DNA from: Hyposmocoma kahamanoa
Taxonomy: Eukaryota; Arthropoda; Insecta; Lepidoptera; Cosmopterigidae
Direction of reading: 5' to 3'
Assembly: GCF_003589595.1 (NCBI RefSeq)
Contig: NW_020654422.1
Coordinates: 16,876,951-16,940,950, forward strand
Length of the DNA stretch: 64,000 nucleotides
Positions within the stretch are counted from its first letter, which is position 1. Each line of letters begins with the position of its first letter. This document shows, in pieces, positions 45,878-55,074 of this stretch. The notes under the pieces were generated by a model, which worked only from the letters and a program-made list of their open reading frames with translations, searched no databases and was not told the origin of the DNA. Both the position numbers and the translations under genes were made by a program.

Positions 45878-45957
45878 AAAAAAAAATTAAAAGTTTATTT
45901 TTGGTGAATTTATTATGTTTTATGAAAGTTACTGCTTATGATTTACACACTATAGTT

Positions 45958-46222
45958 TAGTAGCAGTAGAAAGCCTTACCTATTTCTGCCGCCAAGCACT
46001 AATGTCAGCATTACTGCGTTCCGGTTTTGAAGGGTAAGGCCGCTGGTGAAATTACACACACATGGGACTTGTCAACTTATCTCTCAGGGTGACAAGCGCA
46101 GTGGCAGTGCGCCTCATGTCTTTGCGATTTAGAGCTCTGAGTGCGCAACTATTATGGACAGGCGTTCTTATCATTAGGCGCATGACTTGTTTATCTCGTC
46201 ACTTGATATTATATAAAAAAAA
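45958..46222 (+). mobile_element. Element A copy 14
   Basis: The head TAGTAGCAGTAGA is joined to CCTTACCTATTTCTGCCGCC, so the segment with AGTTCGTCCAGGG is deleted. The rest runs to TTGATATTATATAAAAAAAA. Confidence 0.85.
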
Positions 46223-47247
46223 CACTTTTAAACTAACGCATTGTTTTGTGTTAACATTTATAACAGGCTGACTCTGTCCGTCTGTGTTGAGTCAGCCCGT
46301 AACCACGGCCAGTGCAACCTGACCAAAACGCCGGGAAAACATGTCGATGAAAATACCTATTAAAGTGTTTAAACGCGATTATTCCCATTTTGTTGTAAAT
46401 GATATTAGTAATATCATCTTGCGCGGTTTTTAGTACTTTACAAATAACCTAATTATCATTTCTATTAGCCCTTTCACGTGACATGTTTTGAAATTATATC
46501 TGTTTATACAATACCTTCAATAATATGGATATTAGTCTATATTGACAATTTATATTACATACGCAATATCACCGTATCGCATAATAATAACCTATAACTA
46601 TCACTTACAGCGTATAACTAAAACTATAAGTTAAAGGAATGTTAGATCACTATAATTAATTTTGTATTGGTTTCGTAAAAGACACGAATTTTAAGTACCT
46701 GATGGAATAACTAACGTTATATCATGTTATTTATTCTGGTCATGGTATTTTTATTCACATCGTACATCAGCACCTAGCATTTTAATTTGAAAGTTAGCCT
46801 GATGTTCAGCGTGAGATCTCAAACCTAAATAGCATTAATGGTCTTCGGGAATTGTAACACAGCCAATAGATTTGTATTGTGTATCAGTTGACATTTTAAT
46901 TATCTACGGTCAACTCTCTTTCGGGCCGTATGACGTCTGGTATTTAGGTACGGTTGTCTGTTATAAGTTATAACTTACAACTTTAAGTGATCATTATTTG
47001 TTATCGATTGTTATATTGGTAGTGAAACGTTTGTAGTAATGACCAGGGTGTTAATATAACTACCTACGGTAGACCAGAACGGGGATTTCCACCCAATCAT
47101 AAGATTCGCTTTTTGTAAGTGGTCCCCTTTAAATATACTATACTCTTCACACATGCTCTATCAGAACATGTATAAGTATAATACACCTAAAGATACAACC
47201 CAGGTGTGCTGCGGAGAAGAAAGAGTGTATAATTTTTTTTTAATGAG
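46223..47247. other. AT-rich sequence, nothing recognised
   Basis: No repeat family or coding motif is seen. A T-run lies just before element H copy 2. Confidence 0.4.
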
Positions 47248-47410
47248 TTACTTCTTGTCGTAATGATGGCATACACTATAATGCTTGCCATCGTGGTGAA
47301 AAGATTTGCCAATCGGCGTAATATTCTCACTGATTATTGCCCAGGGTACGCCAGAGACGTACAAGAAAGGAATGGTATGTCGTGCAGGACGGTTCCTTTC
47401 GTGCGCCCCA
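47248..47410 (+). repeat. Element H copy 2
   Basis: CTTCTTGTCGTAATGATGGC, ATAATGCTTGCCATCGTGGT, AAGATTTGCCAATCGGCGTA, GCCCAGGGTACGCCAGAGAC, ACAAGAAAGGAATGG and GGTTCCTTTCGTGCGCCCCA follow the same order as at 10525-10700, and are better preserved here. Confidence 0.65.
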
Positions 47411-47566
47411 TGAGTTACTGATATAGCTGGGTTAAATTTTCATGCTCTTTCAAATTGTGTGTTATTCGTCCAAAAAAATAGTATTTGTACGCAAATATAG
47501 TTATAAAATTGATAAAAAAAGATATGAACTGAAACGTCTATTAATTATAGTTTTTCGTCAAAAGTG

Positions 47567-47587
47567 AAACTATTTTTTGGGATCTTT
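47567..47587. repeat. Element D fragment cut by element C
   Basis: GTGAAACTATTTTTTGGGAT matches the outer arm of element D. It stops where element C copy 6 starts. Confidence 0.4.
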
Positions 47588-47835
47588 TTAACCGACTGCA
47601 AAAAAGAAGCAGGATCTCAATTCGACTTTTTTTGTATGTATGATACGCGATAACTCCGTAACATATTAATAATTTGTGAACCGATTTTAACGATTCTTTT
47701 TTTTTGGAAAGAAGGTGCCTCAGTAATGGTCCCAGTTAAATTTGAAGAATTTTCTGGAATATTTATTCCACCTCTAACTGAGGGATGAATGACTTTAGAG
47801 GTTGTTTTTTTAGCACTCTGTACTGAGATTATTAG
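47588..47835 (+). mobile_element. Element C copy 6
   Basis: ACCGACTGCAAAAAAGAAGC, GGATCTCAATTCGACTTTTT, TGATACGCGATAACTCCGTA, TGTGAACCGATTTTAACGAT, GGTGCCTCAGTAATGGTCCC, GATGAATGACTTTAGAGGTT and AGCACTCTGTACTGA are all in order. This is a full-length copy. Confidence 0.85.
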
Positions 47836-48180
47836 ATCTTTCTAATTTCGTTTTTCAATCGCCTTATAAACTTTGAAGTTTGATTTTTACGCCCTTACTA
47901 CGTAAAAGTATCGACATTTTTTTCGTGATTTCAAAGGTAACTCGATAGGTGTTAATCATTTACCTTTAAGGTCAATGGAGTAAATGGATGAAATCTCCTT
48001 CCACGAGTGCAACGCAATTACGTTAACTTAATGTGCAACCTGTTACATATAATTAATATAGGTAAGCAAAGTTTAAAGAAAATGTCTTTAAGCAAAGATT
48101 TAAAAAATATAATTTTATGTTTTATATAAATACTTTATTCAGTGGTGATAGGTTGTTGGAAGTCGTCAATAAGTTTTTTA

Positions 48181-48450
48181 TAAAAAAAAAACCGAAGTTC
48201 GTGGAATTACATCTATTTGCCAGGTTTTATTGAAATCGGTTACCGGAAAGTGTGCGAAACCGGATTCATCGCCTTTTGTTTGCCACCCTTAGAGGTGGAA
48301 CACTTTCTTCAAATTCAAATGTTACCACTGAAGTTCTCTCTTTCCTACAAAAAAATCATTAAAATCGGTTCACAAATTAGAGTAATTGCGTAATATACAT
48401 ACAAAAAAATATACAGTCGAATAGAAAACCTCCTTTTTGAATCGGTTAAG
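48181..48450 (-). mobile_element. Element C copy 7
   Basis: A full-length minus-strand copy from AAAAAAAAACCGAAGTTCGT to CAGTCGAATAGAAAACCTCC, TTTTTGAATCGGTTAAG. Together with copy 6 (plus strand, 350 bp away) it makes a convergent inverted pair. Confidence 0.85.
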
Positions 48451-49823
48451 AAAGGAAATCATCTTCGTAACTTCAATTTGAAATACTGAATGATTTTTTT
48501 TTAATTTAATCACGAACAAGCTATCGCTTCAATCCCTTGGACATAATTACTCAATCTAATGTCATGCCATGATTTAGTGAACTATTATGTAAACATAACT
48601 TCTGTACTGAGAATACATAAATCAAAATGTACCTGTCTTCCTTTCCAATATCCGTGGATTTAAACGAAGATAATTGCTCCAACATCCTTTTTAATCAAGC
48701 ATATGATTATAAAACAACCGTGAAAATAACAATTTTAAACCAAACTAACACATCGCTGCTTTCCAAGAATAGTGGTTTAAACTAAAATAGTTTGTAACAC
48801 CATAGTACTCAGAATGAGCTAAAGGATCCCTTCGTTTTGGGCCCCCCGAGGTACAACTTATGTCGAAAAATTTCTAAAATTATACAGGAAAGTATCCATT
48901 AACTGAAATCTTTTTAATTTTAATGGCAATTGCTGAAAAATGCAATTTTACAATTGTATGAATAAATGATACTGCATTCCACGAAACTTTTGACTAGTAC
49001 AAGTGATTAATAAATTCTATTTTATATTTTTACGAATTCGTGATTGTACTTGAGGTACATCATTGGGCTCAAGTTGTATGATAGAAAAATAGATCCTTTT
49101 ATTGTGAAAAAGACGCCCAGATTTTTATTATTTAAAATAGTCACGTGACAACATTGGCCTGTATACGATTCGTCTACTTTATTTAAGTTCAGATATTCTG
49201 CAGTTGTTTTTAAACAATCTTCCTAATGAATTACTAAGACGTAGTGACTTTGAAATAGGCCGTTATTTTAAAAAGCCATCGCTATGTTCATTTGTATGTA
49301 TATATATAAAACATATCAACATAGGTCATCTGACTTGGATTTGTTTCCGTTTTCATTAAATACATTTAAGACTTTATTATATAACTACTCAAAGTACCAA
49401 TACTATAACTTTACGATTTAATTTAAACACGTTTCATATTTATTTACAATCATCTCTATTTCTTTGTATTATAACACACAGTAAACTCTTATGATACAAT
49501 GTTATATATTATGCATGTTGTATTTGCCTATTATTGGGTTTACACTCGAGTAATTTCTGCAGAGTTATTTTATGTCCATGTTGTAATGTATTTCTCTTGG
49601 TCAAATCTAATAAATAAATATATGAAATATGACATACTTGAAGTGCACTTAGTACTGTGTTGATACATAATGATTCCGTAAATGAGAAACCTGTAAATTA
49701 ATAGCTTTTAATAATTTATTTCATTTTTAGAAAACATTATATATCGCATTCTAAATATAACTTTTTGCGATTAAATAGGAGAGTTATATAATTTCATGCA
49801 GCTCGTAATATTTTTATAACTTT
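48451..49823. other. AT-rich sequence, nothing recognised
   Basis: No repeat family or coding motif is seen. A short TATATATA run lies at about 49300. Confidence 0.4.
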
Positions 49824-49851
49824 CATGTGATAAAATTTATTTTATCACATG
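49824..49851. repeat. Perfect palindrome, 13-bp arms
   Basis: CATGTGATAAAAT (49824-49836), then TT, then the exact inverse ATTTTATCACATG. It directly precedes a longer palindrome. Confidence 0.85.
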
Positions 49852-49852
49852 A

Positions 49853-49922
49853 ATATAATAAAAGCACATGTGATCATACGTCAAAAGTTTTTGACGTATG
49901 ATCACATGTGCTTTTATTATAT
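49853..49922. repeat. Perfect palindrome, 34-bp arms, 2-base spacer
   Basis: The arm 49853-49886 (ATATAATAAAAGCACATGTG ... ATACGTCAAAA) is the exact inverse of 49889-49922. It shares the CACATGTGATCA core with the neighbouring palindrome. It abuts an RTE remnant at 49923, so it may mark the insertion joint of a foldback element. Confidence 0.9.
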
Positions 49923-50150
49923 CGAGACCCAGGAAAACAACAGAGCTAAGAGGCAACTGGATAGGACATATTGCGAGGCGTAGTGATGACAGATGAAGTA
50001 AAGCGGCAACTGAATGGTTGCCAAGAAATTGTTATCGTCCTGGTCGAAGATGGTAGACGACGTCATCAGCGTCCCGGGCCTGTAGATGTATGAAACGAGC
50101 GCAAGGCCGTGGCGAATTGCCTATAATACCGAGTTGTGGGTGGAATTAGG
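49923..50150 (+). mobile_element. RTE-clade LINE, C-terminal remnant (copy 3)
   Basis: The translation gives LRGNWIGHIARRSDDR, a stop, SKAATEWLPRNCYRPGRRW and further degraded sequence. This corresponds to the KWxWAGHIARRxDxRW...W.PR region of RTE elements (compare 40540 and 15045). Stops and frameshifts are present. The 5' side is cut at the palindrome, and the 3' end fades before the GATGAT tail. Confidence 0.75.
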
Positions 50151-50167
50151 CTTTGTTTGTGATTTAT

Positions 50168-50341
50168 TTGAAATCCTTGTCAAAGAGTTCATCCCAGGAA
50201 ATACTGCCACTTTACCTATTTCTGCTGCGAAGCGGTAATGTGAGAACAAAGGGTGCTGGTGAAATTACCGCTACATGACACTTGCGAACTTATGTCTTAG
50301 TGTGACGGGCGCATGGCAGTGCCCCTCAGATTTTTTTTTTA
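50168..50341 (+). mobile_element. Element A copy 15, 3'-truncated
   Basis: CCTTGTCAAAGAGTTCATCC, TATTTCTGCTGCGAAGCGGT, GGTGCTGGTGAAATTACCGC and GTGCCCCTCAGATTTTT are present. The copy breaks at a T-run where a minus-strand SINE/LINE 3' end begins. Confidence 0.8.
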
Positions 50342-50410
50342 TATATATATAATAGACACACGCTTGGCCACAATCTCACCTGATGTTAAGTCGTGGTCAT
50401 CACGTCACTT
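50342..50410 (-). mobile_element. 3' end of another retroposon
   Basis: After a T-run and (AT)n, the plus strand reads AGACACACGCTTGGCCACAA and TCTCACCTGATGTTAAG. Read on the minus strand this is the 'ATCAGGTGAGATTGTGGCCA' type 3' terminus with an A-rich tail that I know from lepidopteran retroposons. It inserted into, or recombined with, element A copy 15. Confidence 0.5.
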
Positions 50411-50568
50411 TGTATCATAACATGATACATAACATAACACTCATAGCACTGTTTTCTAAAGTTCAAAAAAGTCTAGCTTCTAAACTATTAGAATTTTACC
50501 GAAATTTATAACATATTATCTAACATATTAGAAAACAAAAGCAAGTAGGCAGTAGTTTACTATGCTAT
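50411..50568. other. AT-rich sequence, nothing recognised
   Basis: No feature is seen apart from short CATAACATGATACATAACAT repetition. Confidence 0.3.
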
Positions 50569-50733
50569 GGGTCGTATTCTAGAACTCTACTCAATGCTCA
50601 AGTCAGGATTTGAGTATAGTTTAAAGCACTCGAAATCATACTCAAGTCCCTGCCATTAGGGTCGTATTTCCAGTGCTTGTGTTTCCATTGCAATCCTGAC
50701 TTGAGCATTGAGTAGAGTTCTAGAATACGACCC
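50569..50733. mobile_element. Foldback/MITE with 41-bp perfect arms
   Basis: The left arm 50569-50609 (GGGTCGTATTCTAGAACTCT ...) and the right arm 50693-50733 are exact inverses. The 83-bp spacer holds a third, partial copy of the terminus (TTAGGGTCGTATTTCC at about 50657). No ORF is present. A TA-type duplication is possible but not clean. Confidence 0.85.
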
Positions 50734-51039
50734 TAAGACATTATAATTGTATCACTCAGCAGTGCTACTGCAATCAAATTTGCCGCAACAGTATAAGGTT
50801 TAAACAAGGGTAAGGTGACATTATTCGATACTTCGAAATAGAAAGGGCGTATAAAACGTGTGAAAAACAAAATTTTTTTTTACTATATTAAAGTATATAT
50901 AGTATTCGGCGAATAACAAAACTTGAAGTAGATAAATAGATCGATATCGATGACATCAATTGTATTTTTTTATTGGCGTTTATGTCCTTTTCTCTCGAAG
51001 TATTGAGAAGAAAAACGATAATAGAAATATTATACATAT
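50734..51039. other. AT-rich sequence, nothing recognised
   Basis: No known repeat or coding motif is seen. Confidence 0.3.
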
Positions 51040-51073
51040 ATAATGCTTGCCATCGTGGTGAAAGAATTTGCCC
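51040..51073 (+). repeat. Element H copy 3, short fragment
   Basis: TAATGCTTGCCATCGTGGTG followed by AAAGAATTTGCCCA matches the central part of the copies at 10.5 and 47.3 kb. Confidence 0.55.
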
Positions 51074-51121
51074 ACGGAAGAAAAAAAAACAATGGAAGTG
51101 CCTTAAGCCTCGATTACTAAC

Positions 51122-51322
51122 CAGGGGGTCTGCTCTCGATCTCCTTCCGACATCCGTCCGAAACAATTACTGTCAAATAAGAAATACTCGACCAAATGAA
51201 AAGACGCGTGATGCGAATAAAGCTTCATTTTTGATACCTGTCTTTTAATTTGGTCGAATATTACTTATTTGACAGTAATTGTTTCGGACGGATGTCGGAA
51301 GGAGATCGAGAGTAGACCCCTG
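51122..51322. mobile_element. Foldback MITE, about 83-bp arms
   Basis: The arms start CAGGGGGTCT / CAGGGGTCT. They are perfectly inverse over 49 bp (51133-51181 on the left), including CTCCTTCCGACATCCGTCCG, then near-perfect to AAAAGAC. The spacer is only about 34 bp. AAC flanks both sides, which may be a 3-bp target duplication. Two opposing 90-codon frames (50888-51166 and 50973-51248) partly overlap it and are artefacts of the repeat. Confidence 0.85.
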
Positions 51323-51701
51323 AACCTATGTCGCCGAAACTCACACATTCTTAATTTGAAACACTACAAAATCTTGATATTGATTGGTCTTAGTTTCAAA
51401 TTTAAAAAGAAATAACAAATTCTGGATTGTTAATATAATTTAAACTTTACCCTGTTGGCATATCGTTGAAAGTTCAATACCATCAATAGCTGTTATTACA
51501 AGTTTGAAAATTTAAATTTCAATCAAAGTGCTGCCATCTAACGGTCAATTGCAGAACGACGACGAATTTCGGAGTTATTAATTTAGTTCTCCAAAAAAGA
51601 AGCGATTATATTGCAGAGGTATAAGCTTTACTTTCGATTCTTGTAACAAAAAAATATTTCGATAAACAGAAAATAGAAAATTTATTAAAATAAGACTTTC
51701 G
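51323..51701. other. AT-rich sequence, nothing recognised
   Basis: No coding sequence, RNA gene or known repeat family is recognised here. Confidence 0.35.
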
Positions 51702-51962
51702 ATGATTACCACCACGGGCATTGACTTACAAATAAATGGACGACGGGTCTAATACAAAAACCACGAAAAAAATGTCCCAAGTCAACCTATTCGAAATTTA
51801 AATTGTAATGTCATCGCAGTATCGCGCTGTCAGTAGAACAAATGAAGACTAAAGCGGAGTTTGGCGTTCTGTATACGATTTTAGCGCCTTACAAGTGCGG
51901 AAACTTTTTATCGCGGACCCGACGTCCATATAATTGTAAGTCAATGACCACGGGTAATATTT
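51702..51962. mobile_element. MITE-like element with about 50-bp imperfect arms
   Basis: The left arm has GGGCATTGACTTACAAATAA and ATGGACGACGGGTC. The right arm has GACCCGACGTCCATATAATT and GTAAGTCAATGACC. The inverse match spans about 51704-51753 and 51911-51960 with a few mismatches. A frame at 51842-52096 runs across the right arm and has no motif. Confidence 0.65.
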
Positions 51963-52169
51963 TTGGTGCGGCTATCATTTTTGCGCTCCTAAACAGCACA
52001 ATAAGGCATTTTTCTAGGACTTCAGGGAATTTGCACGAAAGAATGACACAATCGTACCATACAAAGCGAAAATGGCGGATTGAGCTCATCAGATAGGTCT
52101 TTCGAGACCTACCTGATGAAGTAGATAGTTGGCACGCCTCAGACGCTAACTAACCACTCCTACTGTATT
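51963..52169. other. Unassigned sequence with a short inverted repeat
   Basis: CTCATCAGATAGGTCTTTCG and GAGACCTACCTGATGAA at about 52085-52121 form an imperfect hairpin. Nothing else is recognised. Confidence 0.35.
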
Positions 52170-52285
52170 TATTATTTTGTGGATATAATTAAAGTGATTA
52201 GTGCACATGTCACCACAGGGAATAGAATCGCCGACCTTTTAAATTGAGACGCTTCTGTTCCCCGGGTTACCACCACTCCTTTTGT
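52170..52285 (-). mobile_element. Possible tRNA-derived SINE
   Basis: The minus strand has GGTGGTAACCCGGGGAACAG, GCGTCTCAATTTAAAAGGTC and GGCGATTCTATTCCCTGTGG, followed by ACATGTGCACTAATCACTTT. It resembles a tRNA-like SINE head I associate with Lepidoptera. The A- and B-box matches are weak, so the call is tentative. Confidence 0.35.
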
Positions 52286-52694
52286 GTTGTCAATGAAGGA
52301 AAATAATTATATATGATATAAGTCTAAATTAACTTGTCGCCTTCCTTCGCAACATTTGTAATGTATTATTATTTCGTTGCATATCCATTATTAATGGAGA
52401 TACGCAATTTGCCTCGCTTTGAAACAGTCTTGATTATAATTGCATATTACGTACTCTCTAATGGAGGTGATTAAGTATTACAATCTTATCTAAAGTAATA
52501 AGCAAAATAATATATTAAATAATCAATGTAGAAAAAAATAGAAGAACATTGTGTATCAACACGTATTATGTAACATAATTCAGTAGTGTTGACAGAAATA
52601 GTAACTTGCAGGTATAATTGCCTATCACAGCACTAGCAAATAAAAAAAATGTTCTTCGGATTTGTAATTTTTTTTTACAAAATCATATTCAGAA
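52286..52694. other. AT-rich sequence, nothing recognised
   Basis: No feature is identified. Confidence 0.35.
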
Positions 52695-52895
52695 AATGTA
52701 ACAAAGTGTCTGGAGACCCAAGAACTGACGCATATCTTGCTTAACATATTAACAAAGCTACACAACGGGGAATATTACCCGAGTCTTGGGCACCCTGGCA
52801 CAGGAACTCAATTTCAGTCATTAAATTTGGTCCTTGCTTTAGTTTTCAAGCTTCTATTTTATTTTCATACCTTGCCTATAATTTAATTGCAATAA
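52695..52895 (+). mobile_element. CR1-like LINE, C-terminal remnant (copy 3)
   Basis: The nucleotide sequence matches the 3' ends at 27.6 and 34.3 kb: GTCTGGAGACCCAAGAACTG, TATCTTGCTTAACATATTAA, CTACACAACGGGGAA, AGTCTTGGGCACCCTGGCAC and the tail CAAGCTTCTATTTTATTTTC, ATACCTTGCCTATAATTTA. It is too degraded to keep a continuous frame. Confidence 0.7.
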
Positions 52896-52973
52896 ATAAT
52901 AACAACACCTGAAGATATAAACGCAATAAAATATTTATTTAAAGAACTATTATTAAATAAATAGTAGTTATTA

Positions 52974-53245
52974 GTAGCAGTAGACGTTCTTGTGAAAGAG
53001 TTCGTCCAGGGTAGTACTGTCACCTTACCTATTTCTGCCGCCAAGCAGCAGGTGTGCTGGTGAAATTACACGCACATTACAGGACTCGTCTACTTATGTC
53101 TCAGGGTGACGGGCGCAGTGGCAATGCTCCTCAGATCTTTGCTATTTAAAGTTCTGAGTGGCACTGCAACTGTTATAGACAGGCGCGTAGCTTACCGTCA
53201 GGCGCACGACTTGTTGGTCCCGTCACTAGATATTATAAAATAAAA
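52974..53245 (+). mobile_element. Element A copy 16
   Basis: It runs from TTAGTAGCAGTAGACGTTCT to TAGATATTATAAAATAAAAA. The segment with the CAGTAATG hairpin and CGTTCCGGTTTTGAAGGG is deleted. The rest is well preserved. Confidence 0.85.
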
Positions 53246-54479
53246 AATATAGCAGTAACAAAAAATGAGTTAATTAATATCGTCCTCATATTGTAGTAAC
53301 CAAGTAACGCGTACAATCTTACTCAACTTTAAAAAAAAACGCATTCTTCGCTAATTATCATGTATGTACTATATATATATATATATCTGAAAAGTGGACG
53401 CGATACCACTTTAGGGATTACTTTCTCATCTCAACTCACAATTTGCTTATTCTTGTCATCTAATCACTTTAAAGGATTAAATTCTACTACTATTAAAAAC
53501 AAATTTGTTATGGGACTGGGAAGGCTTCAACTTTTCTGATAGAGTCCATTTTTTATATGAATGTAACTTATTCATGGAACATGTTTTACACAAGATGTAG
53601 TGAAGCGAAAATATATTACACAGATACGTTTCCTATACTTTTCATGATGTTAGTAGTATAGTCACACCCCGGACACTCCATACAACTGTCGAAAATTATT
53701 TACCTACTATTACTACATACAGCAAGGCGCTATTTGCACACGCGCAAATGTGTGCGTGAAGTGGCAGGGTTACCCATCACGTATTTCAAATTGCGTGTCC
53801 AAGTTTATCATTACCTAGTTGATAATTAGGTATATTCACTACGTAATATTTATCGGTAACACAAATAGAAAATTCGAGAATCCTTGTCTAGCTCACGAAG
53901 TTATTGCGTCTTATTATATTGTTATAATAAATCTGTATTATATATTACTCTGCACTAAAGAAAACAATAATTGAATGAATCTCTGACATAAGTTTTTTAC
54001 TTACTTCGTTCCGTCTTTCAAAAAACGAAAGAAACTCCTCTCTTTATCCCGTTTAGATTTATAGAGTTTATAAACAGCCGTACACAGCACAATTCACGAC
54101 CATTATAAATAGTAACGTAAAATTGTGTTATATATTAACGTACAAATTTCGTAATGAATAAATGAAAACTATATTCAAATATCAAAGTCTTAGCGCGAAA
54201 ACGGCTCGTCGACAGCCTTGTTCTCGTTCAGTCAATGTGACCGTCAATGTGCGGGGCGTGTGGTATCTAAAGCTAGGGAGGGGCGGAGAGTGTCCGTTCT
54301 CGTTACTTAATTGTTCTCTGGCATAGTCCTAGGAGGTTGTTAGTATTTTATAAGTAATCAAATACAAGTACAAAATACCTACAATACAATGCCAATTTTA
54401 ACATTACAGTCCTAAAAATAAAAATATGCATTAAATCCACTAGAGTATCAGTTCTCCCACTTATTTCTTATATTTTCTT
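53246..54479. other. AT-rich sequence with a (TA)n run
   Basis: An (AT)8 microsatellite lies at 53371-53386. No repeat family or gene is seen. A GC-richer stretch lies at about 54230-54300. Confidence 0.4.
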
Positions 54480-54525
54480 ATAACTCGCAAACTCATTAAA
54501 TACATTTAATGAGTTTGCGAGTTAT
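54480..54525. repeat. Perfect palindrome, 22-bp arms
   Basis: ATAACTCGCAAACTCATTAA+AT (54480-54501), then AC, then the exact inverse (54504-54525). It is an isolated hairpin that belongs to no other family in the window. Confidence 0.9.
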
Positions 54526-54942
54526 ATTCCTTTCACGGTCATTGTTGTTTTTGATCGATACCCTACGTAGTCGAATGACGTTAACGAACGAAATGATTTT
54601 AAAAATATAGTCCACTGTAACGGGAGTCAACTGCACAACTTTCACTATGCAAATAAATGTTTCCATAAACAAAGTTGAAATTGAATGCGACTGCAATAAC
54701 CCGCATAGCTGGTGATTGTTTGTGCTGTGTCGAAACCCAACGGATCGTGCGCTGTCGCACCCGCTCATTTTCTAATTATTAGTACCACTTAGTACCACCA
54801 AACCTATTAGTATTGCGAAAAACACCGCCATTCGAACTTACGTTAAGTTATTGCGGTTCTTCAAACCTTTACAATTACTATTTAAATGGCAATTGGTGTC
54901 AGTCATTCTCAGTTATGTTTTATCCAACAAACTATTAAAGAT
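54526..54942. other. Unassigned sequence
   Basis: A 90-codon minus-strand frame (54496-54768) overlaps the palindrome and has no motif. Confidence 0.35.
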
Positions 54943-55074
54943 TTAGTAGCAATGGAGCTCCTTGTGAAACCGTTTGTCTAGGGACGATACAGGCACATGG
55001 GACTTCTCAACTTGTGTCAGGGTGACGGGCGCAGTGGCAGCGCCCCTCTGATTTTTGCGATTTAAAGCTCTGAC
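54943..55074 (+). mobile_element. Element A copy 17, internally deleted and 3'-truncated
   Basis: TTTAGTAGCAATGGAGCTCC is joined near AGGGACGATACAGGCACATG to the distal part. It ends at GCGATTTAAAGCTCTGACC. Confidence 0.8.

Noticed and set aside
49853..49922. A microRNA precursor
   Set aside because: The arms match perfectly with only a 2-base loop, which is unlike a miRNA hairpin. A transposon or repair origin fits better.
50888..51248. Two opposing 90-codon genes
   Set aside because: They overlap the foldback MITE and each other in antisense, and neither has a motif.
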